NCBI GenBank assembly: GCA_036937835.1
Contig: CM072877.1
Coordinates: forward strand, 3,322,001 to 3,386,000
DNA: 64,000 bases
From: Pampus argenteus
Lineage: Eukaryota > Chordata > Actinopteri > Scombriformes > Stromateidae
Direction: 5' to 3'
A program made the position numbers and the translations under genes. Position 1 is the first letter of the stretch. Every line of letters begins with the position of its first letter. Of this stretch, positions 45,479 to 58,509 are shown piece after piece. Below the pieces are notes generated by a model. It was given only the letters and a program-made list of their open reading frames with translations. It searched no databases and was not told the DNA's origin.

Positions 45479-47650
45479 GAAGCCACTTAAAGGAGACACC
45501 ATGGAATCTAAAATCTAAAGTAAGCCAGAGGAAAACAGAGGAAGTTAAAATGAAAAGAGACGCAACAATAGAGAAAAAGATGTTCAGGATAAGAAAACAG
45601 GAAGTTGGTGAGACTTACAAACATGCTCGGAAGATGAAAGTCATTGTTAAACATTGGTAAGAAAATTAAATACTGTTAAAATATGATTGACTGTATTGGA
45701 TGCAGGTAATACTTATCTCCACATCCTTGAAAATTAACTGAAGGCAAGTGTCAAGCATCATATATTTTCTGTATGTTTCCTCTTGTGTACACGCTTGCAT
45801 TACTATCATGAGATTCATGCAATATATTTTAGTTTTTGTGAATTCAGGGATTAAGGTTGATAGGTGTGTGTGTGTGAGGAAGCATATATAGAAGTAATAT
45901 CCTGCGACAAACATCCCTAACTGGGATTGGTGGCTGTACAATACAGGAGGGCATTGGATTCTTGTGGTATGTATATCTAATATTTCACATAAATATGTGA
46001 CTAAAAACAGATAAACTACAATGTGTGGACATGTCAGGAAATACCCTACTTGTTTTTGACCCATTAAGGAATGAACAGTGATACAGCAAGAGACTGGAGG
46101 TAATTATTTAAGTTTAGTTTTAGCTGAGTACACAGCAGTTCTGCCAGGAACGTTGTGACTGTCTACTTAAAAAAACGCTGTAATGTTTCATGTTATATCC
46201 AAGGTGTAATGGACTTACTACTCTTATTTTTCAAACAGGAATATGATCGACCCTGACACAATATGTGCCAATGTCAGCAAATATAAATGCGGAAAGATGT
46301 ATAGAAATAACATTTCTCGGTGCTTCTAGTAAGTCTAGTAGTCATACGTTACATATAACTCGTCTCTCACATGAAACTGACAGTAATTTCTGTCCCTGTA
46401 AAAGATTGATTATATAAAATATTTATACTGGCCCTTGTTTTAAAGACACTATTTTCTACTGAGAAATGTGTGACCACCATTATTCTACTCAGGTGCAGTG
46501 TAACATTTGTCTCCAATGGACACATCATGACTATATGACACCTGTCCCTGCAAACGGAAATGAAAAATGACATTTGCTTATAATGCAAACTGTCAGAACA
46601 ACGGGCTAAGAAACCGTATTGCCATCTGCTTTCCATAAAAACACAAGACCTTCAGCGAGACAGCGAGACAGGATTCTGGTTGGTGGAGGCTTTCCTCCAA
46701 TAGAGGGGTATCTACATCCTTTTGCTCAGTTTTCTCTAGCCCTAGGACACTGTTGATTATTACAAATACGTTCAGAAGCAAAGTCCAGCATCAGACAAGC
46801 CCCCAGTATCACATGGAGAGTATTGAAAGGCTTCTTCACACATTAACCCTACGATCATATGTGGTACTAATTACATCTGTCATACACCAGAAAGGAAGTA
46901 GAGGCCTTCTTATTACCTTATTAACCATGTAGTGTCTTGATAACCGTGTTAGCCATTTGACTTCCTTTCAAAAAAACAAACAAACAAACGCATAACTCAC
47001 AGAAAATCAGATACCACAGCACTAATTTCCACCACATAGAGGAGCTACTTTTACAGCGGTTGAAATATCTCCTAAAGCCAAGAGGAAACATATGTTAACG
47101 GGATGGAAAACACCATTGAAGCGGGCGAACAGTCTCTATTAAAGGATATGTAGGTGTAAATATGGCTAACGTCCAGTTCAGTTATTAGCAGCGGCTAACG
47201 TAGCTTGTTAGGTTGAAGACTGACAGACAGACAGGCACAACAACACAGCGACTGTATAACTTCAGCTATGTCGACATTACTTGGAAACTTAAAGTAACAT
47301 ACCTGGTGTCACATGGTGTTAAAATTCATCACGACAACCTGTCGACTGCCCTCAGCTACCTCAAAGCTAGCTTAGAATGTTTTAGCCTTTCAGCAACCAG
47401 TACCCCGGAAACACAACAAGAATGCACCCCACGTCAAATCAATATGGAGTCCTGAAGCACCACCCACACATATATATATAAAACGCAGCAGTTTCAACTG
47501 CCTGCACCAACAAACCTACATGTATTTCTTCTAAACTATCCTTGTTGGGCCTGGATTATATAGAGGATATAGAAGCTATACAATGTGTATAGTATAGCCC
47601 CACTATGTTCTATGAGCTTTGTAGAGATGTTGGTTTTATTCTGAAAAACG
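45479..47650. other. Intergenic region between POMK and PAM
   Basis: No recognised family. A cluster of splice-like sites (donor AG/GTAATT at about 46100, acceptor CAAACAG before 46240) joins two short open stretches in frame to 41 codons, but support is weak. Positions 47000-47450 are somewhat CpG-richer and may include a promoter. Confidence 0.35.
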
Positions 47651-47765
47651 GAAGAGAATCAGACCGGAAATGTGGCTGTTACAGATTTTTTGCTAATAAA
47701 AAAACAAAACACAGGTAGTCGCCCCCAGTACAGTCGATTGAAAGACGCCCAGCGGAAGCGAACAG
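47650..47765 (+). promoter_or_regulatory. pam: Candidate PAM promoter and non-coding first exon
   Basis: CpG-bearing sequence (GTCGCCCCC, GACGCCCAGCGGAAGCGAACAG) ending in the donor CAG/GTACCA (GT at 47766). Position and strand suit the first untranslated exon of PAM. No TATA box was seen. Confidence 0.35.
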
Positions 47766-48729
47766 GTACCATTTTATTCTACTAAAAATATGTAGAAAGT
47801 CTTTAAAATGTCCAGTCGAGCCAAGTTCAAATCTAGCTTGGAACTTTAGCTATCTAAAATGACACTATTCGTATATTTAAACGGTCAAACGTTACCATTA
47901 TGTTAGCTCATGTCATACACCGACATTATTATTATTGGTATTTAACCTAAGTTCCAACAAACCTCTAGCTGCTATTTATCTTTCTAGTTTGCATGCTTAG
48001 GTAGATGGGTCTAGTGTGTTTAGTTGTGGCTAATAACGTTAAAGATGGCTATTTGTTTCTGTCGACTTGTCCAGTTCAGACGTGACATCTCTTCGTGCGT
48101 AGCGGTTCCTTTCCGTTAAACCGTATATACGTCGTTACGTTTAAACATGTTGGACTTGACGCGCTTCTTTTATTGCGCAGATGTTAATGTTCTTAACTTA
48201 TCCAAGCATTAATAGCTACATGTCTGCTAATGTTGGCATTGAGCAGCTGTTAAAATGAACAGCCGTGTTGACCAGAATGATGGAAGATGCCTATAAGAGA
48301 GGTTTTATGGTACATAGTGGTACGTGGACGTGTTCAGACTAGAAGCCTATTGCGTTTTCTTGGTGGAATACGTGCTGCGGGCCATGATTGGTCTGAGTCT
48401 GTTTCCATAGTTTCCTCTATCTTCTTCTGCTGTGATGTCAGGACAGCACTTCCTCCTCACTGTTATCAGCGATGAGTCACCAAGCAACATGATTCAATGT
48501 TGTTTTTTTTCTTCTTCTTTGCCGTTTATAAGCATCCTCTGTGGCTCATTGTGACACACAGCAGATTGCACACTAAGACTAAGACTGGAGCTCCACGGTG
48601 GAGAGATAATATTGAGAAATAATGCTATTATCATAATGTCTATATTTAAACTCAGAATACGCTGCAAAGCATATGAGAAATCAATGCATTTTAATGAAGT
48701 AATTGGTAGATGGAATGCACTCAATGCGC

Positions 48730-48732
<3 letters not shown>

Positions 48733-48765
<33 letters not shown>
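48733..48765. repeat. (CA)n microsatellite
   Basis: About 16 CA dinucleotides on the plus strand. Confidence 0.95.
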
Positions 48766-48766
<1 letters not shown>

Positions 48767-48859
48767 TCACACGCTGCCTGCTGGAATCAAAACACCCATC
48801 TTTCTCTAAGCCACAGCCGCACCCATAAGATTATTTTTTAAAGACAGGAAATGTAGGGA

Positions 48860-48958
48860 GCGGGAGGAGTATGGCATACAACACAGGTCAGGAGTCGAAC
48901 CGTGGGCATTGTGGTGTGTGCCATTAGACCATTAACCATTAGATCACCACGGTGCCTA
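48860..48958 (-). mobile_element. tRNA-derived SINE remnant
   Basis: Read on the minus strand, the segment has a B-box-like GGTTCGACTCC (plus strand GGAGTCGAACC), an A-box-like region near the start (GGCACCGTGGTGATCTAATG) and the general look of a degenerate tRNA gene. The anticodon arm is not convincing, so it is a SINE head rather than a functional tRNA. Confidence 0.55.
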
Positions 48959-50179
48959 ACATACAGTTATGCTCATGGAATGCAGGGCTTAAGATGCTCA
49001 GGCACCATGCCTGATTTCAGCCACAGAGCAGTTTTAAATTCATATAATACTTAATGCAACATATCATACGCATGTTTACAAACCTTTTCTTTCTTTAAGC
49101 CATGGGAATGAGGAAAGGAAAATGATAATATATAATACTATGTAGTGTGATAGACGATCATTTTTTTACATTTAAAGTTCTGTCCAGATAGGTTCATTAA
49201 ATAAATGAGAATGAAATAATAAATACTTCAATACAGCACCGTCCATGCAATGAAATAAGATGTTATGTATACATGATGATATGTATACATTGCAAAGTAA
49301 ACGTGTGCATATTATAAAATGGGTAGTCTGATTGGTTGATACAATGAGTGTATACTACAGCTGTGACGTTTAATGTGTTTTCTCAGTTTCATGTTTAAGT
49401 ATACTACACGGCTACTGTTAAAATGTCTGTAAGCAAGCTGGGACGATGCAGAGCTCCACCAACCACCGTCTCCTCAGCACCATGACGCGTTCAGATGCCT
49501 TGAAGAAAGACAGATAATGTCGGTGTCTATAACTTTCATATTTACATACTCTACTACTATAAAAAATAATGGCTCACTCCAGGCCGTGATATGTTGTGAT
49601 TTTATCGCAGTTATAAGAGGCTTGTCAAAGGTGAAGGTGGCATTTCTCTGAGTTGTACCTGAAGTCGAGGGTGTACAAAGTATGACAACTAAGAAGTACA
49701 CAGAGGGATTATTATGCTTGGTTAGGATGGTTATTAAAGGCTAACTGCACAGTCAAATCCTGCCAGCGCCTTCCTCCCATCCTATTTAAAAAAAATGCAA
49801 CAGAGGACTGGAGAGCAGCAGCTGTAGGAGCCTTGTCCGAGCGTCCAACACTGTTGAGCTGGTAGTCAGATCTAACCAGCAAAGAGAAGCTGCGGTAAAG
49901 TCATGTTTACATTGAGTGTTACACAACAAAACACACTGTGTGCATCGATAAGGCCTAACAAAAGTGCTGAATGCATTTCCTTCCTCATAAAACCTTTGCA
50001 AAACTAAATTCTTAGTGAGACACCAATAGCGGGACCGTGTTGCATCACATGCAGGGTAACTTTAAAGACAAATAAATAAAATGCACAGACAGAACCTGCT
50101 GTGTTACTGCATATTTCATATCTGTGATGGGTTTGTTGTCGCGATAACCTTGTCAATTAACACAAAATGTATTTTTCAG

Positions 50180-50330
50180 GCAGTTGCTCCGGACGGACTT
50201 TTCAGCCTTCTTACCCACTTGGGAGGAACGAGGGATAAATTGCCAATCCAACATGCCAAAGGAGTGAGCTCCACCAGGGATACTACCTTCAGCTCCCAAC
50301 TCCTCAACCAAGCTGAACAAAGACAAACAG
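50180..50330 (+). other. pam: Probable 5' untranslated exon of PAM
   Basis: Acceptor GTATTTTTCAG (AG 50178-50179) and donor AAACAG/GTGAAC (GT 50331) frame a 151-nt exon. It has a four-codon upstream ORF (ATG 50253 to TGA 50267). Orientation and position suit a leader exon joined to 50408. Confidence 0.5.
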
Positions 50331-50407
50331 GTGAACAGGTGTGACACACTCTGTCTCGTGCGATTAGCCACAGGGTAGTGTTGATAGCCTCTGTTTCATA
50401 TTTGCAG

Positions 50408-50549
50408 GCCAAGCAGCAGCAGTAAAACACACTGTGATAAGCACAGACATGATGGGGGTCCCTGTGTGCTGCGTGGTGGTGGTGGTGCTAGCATTCATTT
50501 GTCACAGCCACAGTCTGGAAACACAAAACCAAGCGTACAGACCCAAAAG
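50408..50549 (+). other. pam: PAM exon with start codon and signal peptide
   Basis: Acceptor CATATTTGCAG ends at 50407. Leader to 50448, then MMGVPVCC and a hydrophobic core, a likely signal-peptidase site near CHSHS, and the exon ends AAA AG before GTAAGA. PKR at the exon join may be a furin-like propeptide site, as in mammalian PAM. Confidence 0.8.
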
Positions 50550-50858
50550 GTAAGAAAATGCAGTTCGACACATTCAATGTTTCTGACCACAACACCGCCT
50601 ATATCCCCGCGGTCTAACACACGTGTTCAATGCATTTCCATTTAACATATAACGTTTGCAAATCCGATTTTTAAAAAAATATATTTTCAAACCTGTATTG
50701 ACTACATCAACCAGTGTTTGCTGCTACGTTGCTACGTTACTGCCACCAAATGTCAAATCAGTGGAACAGCACAAAATAATGTGCAGAAATGTGTATTGTG
50801 TGCATGTGCACCAAATACAAACAAAACAGACGCTAAAATATCATGCTACTAAATACTT

Positions 50859-50905
<47 letters not shown>

Positions 50906-52526
50906 ATGCGCTTTGGCTCATTGTCCTGTTGAAACTGGCTCCAATCAGCCTCCCACTTCTCTTCCTACTCTGGTTAGAACCTGTTTGTGCTGTTCTCTGA
51001 AGGGAGTAGTACACACCCTTGTAGGAAAGTTTCTTAATTTCTCGTATGGAATAGCCTTAATTTCTAAGAACAAGAATAGACTGCCGAGTTTCACGTGAAA
51101 GTTCTCTTTTTCTGGCCATTGTGAGCGTTTAGTGAGCGTGAAATGTGATGCTCCAGATACTCAACCTGGTCGAAGGAAGGTCACTTTTACAGCTTCTCTA
51201 AGCAGCTAAACTGTTTTCAGCTGTGTTGACATGATTGCACAAGGGTTTTCTAATCATCCATTAGCCTTCTGACGCAATGAGCAAACACATTGTACCATTA
51301 GAACACTGCACCAGAAACCAGACATTTGCAGCTAGAATAATAGTCATTTACCACATTAGCAGTGCACAGAGTGTATTTCTGATTAGTTTAAAGCCTTCAT
51401 TGAAATAAACGGTACTTTTCTTTCCAGAATAAGGACATCTCTAAGTGACCCCAAACTTTTGAGCGGTAGTGTGTATATTGTGTATATGCATGTTTGTGTA
51501 AAACGGTAAAACTGCAGCCTCTGCTATTGATAACTGGTGTATGAAATAGACCACAGTTGTCTTTATGCGTGTTCCTCAGGTCTCATGAAGATGTGCGGTC
51601 AGATCCCAGCGACTGTACGTTGAGAACAAAGCAGCCACAGGTCTTCACAAACTCTCACAACTTCTCTGTGGACATTCAGATGCCCGGTGTCGTCCCGACT
51701 AAGGTGAGTCTGTTTCTCTGAAACATACTTCTAAGTATAAATCCTCCAACTACTAAGAGTATACTCAGAAACCAATAATCAATTGAATAAATGAATGAAT
51801 ATTATTGATTATTATTCAGAATCAGAATCATCTTATTGTTATTGTACTGGGGGGTTACAACAAAAGTTAGGGATGCTCCTACGGTGTCACCAAAAACACA
51901 AGAAGAAAGTAATAACAAAGTAATAACGAGAAATAGGAATATAAAAAAACAGTACAGTACAAAAAGAAAACAGTGCAGGTCTCTAATAATAGAGATGACA
52001 TAATGGAATATAATAAAGTGCAACCTTATCTACAGTACAAAAAATAAAGTGACTTGGTGGATAGAGATGAAGGTGCTGGAAGGTAGGATGAGGTAGATTA
52101 TTGGTTGTTGCAGGGTTGGGTGGAATTATGAGAGTCCTGTGGAGATGTGTTCCAGGATGGGAGGAGGGCAACCGATGATCTTTTGGGTGGTGTTAATGAC
52201 CCTCTGCACCGCCTTCCTGTCCTCCGCCTTGCATCCTGCGTACCACACTCCCAGGCAGTACGTCAGGACTCTCTTCATAGAGGAGTGGTAGAAGGCCAGC
52301 AGCAGCTTTGTGTTGTGTGCAGCTTTATTGTTGTTGTTGTTGTTGTTGTTATTATATTCACATGAAAAACAGAAAACACAACATGAAGGTGAATATAGAT
52401 CAGTGGGCGTGGTTAAATGTTCTCTCAGCCAGTCACATCACTATTGCCTCACAGCAACAAAGTCCTGTGTTTGAACCCCGGCCATCCTAGGTCCTCTGTG
52501 TGGAGTTTGCATGTTTTCCCTGAGTT

Positions 52527-52578
<52 letters not shown>

Positions 52579-55500
52579 TCTCTCTTTTTTTTTTTTTTTT
52601 TAATGCTATGAAAAAAATATATTCATGTATGCATATACACAGGTCCACATGGTCCTGTGACTGTATTACTATTATTTGGTGATTAATACCATTGCATGCT
52701 CTAATGTTTCAGTCGGACACTTACCTGTGCACCGCATTTCCTGTGCCAACCAGTCATGATGCATTTGTTGGTACGTACATTTTCTAACAGAATATTATAG
52801 AAATTCTGTTGTATGAACCCTAAAATTTGATGATGTGTGTCCAGAGCCTAACACTGTAGATGAGATAATATCACATAAATATGTGACTAACATGACACGT
52901 CTGTCTACCTATACACAGACCTTTACTAGACATGTTTAGGGATTCAAATTATGCAAAAGGGCTGCAAAATGTGTTTATTCCTCTTGTGAACTGTGCTTTT
53001 TGAATCTCGTTCCTTTGCTTTTCTGTTCTTTGATCATGTTTGCATGTAGAAGCTTTGTGTTGCTTAGCTTAGATGGCAAATCAAGTTGAAAATAAAATAT
53101 ATAAATATAAAATATATTACATAATATTTTAACCGGGGTGTTTTTCCTCCTCAGTGGACTTTATACCTCGTGCCAGTATGGATACAGTCCATCACATGCT
53201 GCTGTTTGGCTGCCAGACTCCATTCTCCACCAGCAACTACTGGTAACATCCAACTCTACGTCAATACTCACTTTTACACTGTACCTATTATTGCATGGCA
53301 TGCTTGTTTTAGTTCAGTATAGGCCTACACAGCCAGAGCATGTAAGCATACCTATTAGTTTAAAGAAGTGGTCCCCAACCACCGATCAATTGGTACCGGG
53401 CTGCACAAGAAATAATTAATTATTTCCGTTTTATGTATTATCTGAGTCTGGACAATCTTTTATTTTGAAAAACCATAGTGAGTCTTAGCGGGCACACAAA
53501 CATTTTGAAGGGATGTTTAAACGTTACTATAGCGACCAGACCTGCAGATTTTCCTCCCACCCGAGCACTAGATTGTTGTTGCGTTTGTGTTGCCCTGTGA
53601 CTCCCTCTGTAATTCACTGTTTCCACATCTGATGGTGTCATTTCTCTCCAAAGGGACTGTGGCAGTGTACAAGGCACTTGTAAGGATGAAGCCTCCATCA
53701 TGTACGCCTGGGCTCGAAATGCACCACCCACTAAATTACCGAAGGGTACGTCGATTACAAACAATCATGTTTGTTCACTGACGTCTAGTTGTATAGCCAT
53801 GTTTTGCTGTCATGTATCCAGCTACTGTCCTCGATAATTTGGGCTCTTCTTTATTTATTTTGTGGTACTTACAGTGAACTAAATTACACCTTGCTCTGTA
53901 TTATCCACATATGGGTTTTCCATCTTTTCTTTCTTTGTATCTCAGTTGTTCAGAGTGCCATGTGGATTCATGCCTTTCTTTAACCTCTGTTTTTTTTTTT
54001 CATCAGATGTTGGCTTTAAGGTTGGGAGAAATTCAGGAATGTCCTACTTTGTGCTGCAGATCCATTATGGAGATGTCAGTGCTTTCAGAGGTAAGTCCTA
54101 GTGGAAGTTAAAGTACTGACAACAACTATTGTCGTGTCACGTTTAGCTACAGTTTAGCTCACTATAAGATGACAGAAAGGTCAACGGGAAACATAAAACC
54201 AATTCAGCTGTTTGGTGAGTGGATAGTGCCGTACTTACCTACTGAAGAAGACTGCTGAGTGACATTTACATGAGAATAGAGGATCTGTGTGTCACCGGTG
54301 TAACTTACCGTCAGCGTCAACATGTAGAAGAGCCCAGTGCCCTGGTCAAGTTAATAGTGAACTGTTACAAACAAGCTAAACCCAACGCTGTCTGTGTAGA
54401 CTGTTTACCTTAGTTTACAACAAAATTTGGCGGATTCTCTGCTGAATCATGTCATCAGATCAAGCATCAGAGGGAGGAGGACAGAGGACGGGAGGAATTA
54501 CTTACTGTGATGTCAGGAATATTATTTTTATTACTAACATTTTTAGATTTCTTTCCAGTGAGATATTATTGAGTTTATTTAGTGACTTTGCTAAAGTGAA
54601 AATATTACTGTTGCTGCAATAGAAACATATTTTGTCATATTTAATATGGATTTCTATCCTATCCTACTTCTGAGTGTATTTTTTTTTTTTTAAATGATAA
54701 TTCTTTAACAATGAAAAAGCGCTGAGTATTGATAAAGAACTGGACCAATAAGAGTATTGATAAGATAAAGATAACATTTTACCATACCCGCCCCTACACA
54801 TGGCTCGTGGCTACATCATGATTATGTGCGGATGAGAAAATCAAAGTTCAAATCCTTTCACTACAAGCCTTGTTTTACAGTACACAGTGCGTTTTTTCAA
54901 ACAAATGCTGTAATGATAATAGTTGACAATTATGTGAATAGTATAGTTTAGTTTATAGTTTTAGACGGATGACGTCAAATTTTCCCAGGAGAGCATCTAA
55001 GCCCTCTGATCACATGTTGCCCCCGAGGCATTGACTTGACAGTATTGCGTGTACATCACACACAGATTGGCAGTGTCCAATAGAATCCAATAGAACGACA
55101 GGTGTGTTTCATATCTTTTTGAAGATCTACTTTGTTTCATCCACTGACATTTATGTGCAGTATATATAAACACTATATAAACATATATACTTATTCAGAT
55201 TTTTTTTTCTTCTGCAGACCATCATCGAGATTGCTCAGGACTTACCTTAACAATGACTTCCAAACCGTACGTATTTGGTTAAAAACACCAACCTGTCTGT
55301 TGTATGTAAAGATGTGACCGTAAGTCTCCTGTACAGTCTCCCACCCTCTAACTGTGTGTCTGTGTGTCCTCCTCAAAGGCAGCCATTCATTGCTGGCATA
55401 TACCTGCTCATGTCAGTGGACACAATTATCCTTCCAGGAAAAAGAGGTATGTTTAGTGTCTATTTCCTTCTATGTGAATGTGTTCCGATTGCAAAGATAT

Positions 55501-57592
55501 TAAATAATAATAATAATAGTAGTGCTTGCCATAAAGACATAAGCAAACAACAACAAAAATAATAACAGGTATTCATACACATTAATACCCAAGATGTGAG
55601 AGGAAAAAAAGTGTGGTTGATTGCGGTGTAAACATATGTTTGTATTTGTGTGTGAGTGTTTTTGGATGAGAGAATGAATATTATCATATATATATATTTT
55701 TTTCTTTGTTAGTTACAAACGCAGACGTAAGCTGTGATTACACTTCACATCCCATCTACCCGTTTGCCTTCCGGACCCACACACACCATCTTGGTAAGTC
55801 ATACCAGAGAATTTGAATTTCAGAGTAACTTTTAGAAGTGGTGCTCTAGATGAGTGTTTCTGCCACAGGTAAAGTGGTCAGTGGCTACAGGATCCGAAAT
55901 GGGAAGTGGAGCCTGATCGGGAGACAATCTCCTCAGCTGCCACAGGTACGTTAACACATCAGAAAGCAGTTTGAAAACTGGCATTTTCCTTATAGTTAAA
56001 GTGTATACCATTAGGGGAGCTTTGTATCTTGTCATACCCATCCCTCTCCCCGTTTCCTGTCTGCCTGTTCACTATCAAAAAATATGTCCCAAAAAAAAAC
56101 TCATTTCAGTCTTTAAATGTTTTATATAATAACCCACTGCTGGTGCCTGGGACCTTCACAGTACACACCTTGTGTCCAAAGGATCGAGCTGGGCATTTTC
56201 TATTAGAGCCAGAATGCAGTGGTTTATCATATTTCTGTCTTATTTTTTAGTAGAGCACTGTTTGTTGTTTGCTCAGCAGTGAATGTATTTTCCCTCCAGG
56301 CTTTCTATCCTGTTAACAAGGATGTGAATATGAAGTATGGTGACACCATAGCAGCCAGATGTGTGTTTACGGGCGAGGGCAGAACCTCTAAAACATATAT
56401 TGGGTAAGTTCTGCTTTAAAAGCCTCACATTGCATCACATTGTAGGTTAGAATATCTAAATGATAGATGAGCGCTTGCTTTCTTTCATCTGCTTGTCTGT
56501 ATGTAGTGCAGTGAATGATGTATTTACCCCCACGCACCTTTCTCTGTGTTGTCTGCAGCGGCACCTCTAATGATGAAATGTGCAACTTCTATATAATGTA
56601 CTATATGGACAGCAAGCATGCCATCCCTTACATGAACTGTATGGAGACTGGCTCCAAAGAGCTATTTGAGCACATTCCAGCTGAGGCCAATGTCCCCATC
56701 ACTGTCAGTCCAGGTCTCAACTCAATGATGCATATGGGACATTCAACAGGTACATGAAATATCATTTCTGTTGCATACCTCAAACCCAAATTATTAATTT
56801 AAGTATTTAATTGTTTTGTTTTTTCCTTTTGATAGAACATAAATATATGCTATATATAATATAAGATCCACACTTTTTTTCATTCATTCCTCCATGTACG
56901 CTTCCATGTCTGGCTTTGTTTTCCTACCAAAGATCATCAAGATGACAGACCACTGTTGGACACAAACAAAGGAGAGCAGGCTCTGGATCAGGGTGAGTTC
57001 AAGGCCAATGAGCTGCATCACTGTGTTGTTATTACAGCCACACTACAATGCAAAGCTACTTACTGTACTGGATATTGAAGTTTTTTTTGATTCTTTTAAT
57101 ACAAAAACCAGCCTCATAATCAGACCACTGTGGTATTCAATATAATATTGCCCTATTGGCAGCCATTCTGTCTATTTATGATGTTTGACACATGATTACT
57201 GTGCTATCATGGGTCAACACTGAGCGTGTGTTATTCATGGTTCAGTTAGCATAGGTTCACAGAGAACAATAGTTGACATCAAGACTGCATGTTTGTGCAG
57301 ATATCTATCTATAATGTGCTGGTAAATGAATAATTAAAGATTTCTTGTTACTCTTTGTCAGCCCTACTAGCATAGATTTGTATTCTATGCAATATCGATG
57401 AAAGAAGGTAACGCCACACACACTTACTCCAAGCCACAAGATGCAATCAAGACAACGTTCCCATCCAATTTGGGTCTTTGGTGACACTCAGTATCTAAAA
57501 TACATTAAACACTATTCATTTATATTAATTCAGAAGTCTCAGAAGAAGTATGAGTGCAGGTGGTGAAGATGTGCCAGTGACTGACTGAAGAG

Positions 57593-57629
<37 letters not shown>

Positions 57630-58459
57630 CGTGCGCATATTACGCCTGACCACATTAGTTAATATAGCATTCAATTTGGTGACTCAACTTCCTGTGTGTA
57701 GAAAAGATTAGTTATTAATAACATGTTTAAGTTATTAATAATAAGGTAAATTTGAAATATTCACCAGTTATAGTGTAAAGTTCCAGATTTCCAGACGGAG
57801 CATGTGCTTGGTAGATTTGGTACAGTATCAACAGAAATAGCTTTACATTAGACTTTACATTAGACTCTGAGGGCATTGTTTTTTATACCAGTTTATTACC
57901 AAGTGTGATAAAGTACAGGTTTTAAAAAACTAGAACTCATCAAACCACGGCTGTGGCCACATCCATTTATCTGCTTTTAAGCCTTCACACGGTTATTTAA
58001 TACTCAGAGGACAGATTTTGGCTTAAATGGCTTCTGGCTGACTTCTCTTCAAGTTTGCAAAACAAAAGCAGCTTTTCATACGGAGCAGTTGTTGCTGTTT
58101 TGCACATGTAGGCTTTACAAATATATAAATATGTTTCAATCCTGTCTTTTTGCATGTGTACCAGTACTCCATCATTTCACTCCCACGTCAGCATGTTTCC
58201 AGGTGTTGTGAAGTACTACTGCATTTATGAAATGGGTTGTGTAAAGCTTGTTTGAAGCTCCAGAGGGAGCTGTATGAAATGTGATGTCACTTGAGTCAGT
58301 GACAGCTGGGGCTGAAGTTTGGGTTGTGGAGTTAGAAAGAAGTGCGGCTACGGGTCGTTTGTAGCTCCTCAAGTGAATCAAGTTGCATTGTGGGTAATGA
58401 AGGTGTCGGATTTTGACAAGGATGAAGAATTCATGAAATAAGAGAGAGGATATCTCTGG

Positions 58460-58509
<50 letters not shown>

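Larger units (their letters stand above)
47766..50179. other. Region between candidate PAM first exon and next leader exon
   Basis: Contains an ETS/CpG-type stretch near 48050-48180, a (CA)n at 48733-48765 and a tRNA-like repeat. No coding exon was recognised. Confidence 0.4.
51580..56749 (+). other. pam: PAM coding exons 2-12: PHM copper monooxygenase domain
   Basis: Exons 51580-51703, 52713-52770, 53155-53242, 53654-53745, 54007-54090, 55218-55266, 55379-55446, 55713-55793, 55869-55945, 56300-56403 and 56559-56749. Exon 3 covers SDTYLCTAFPVP. The paired cysteines of the PHM fold occur in FGC, DCGSVQGTCKDE, RDCSGL and SCDY. Residue numbers of the copper ligands are the same as or two above those known in rat PHM, so the domain is full length and probably active. 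Confidence 0.94.

Noticed and set aside
43870..45502. Open frames of 322, 298, 231 and 215 codons on both strands
   Set aside because: All consist of a 9-residue repeat created by the 9/18/27-bp minisatellite; both strands being open at once argues for composition, not coding.
48860..48958. Possible functional tRNA gene (B-box-like GGTTCGACTCC on the minus strand)
   Set aside because: Acceptor and anticodon stems do not pair convincingly; better explained as a tRNA-derived SINE.
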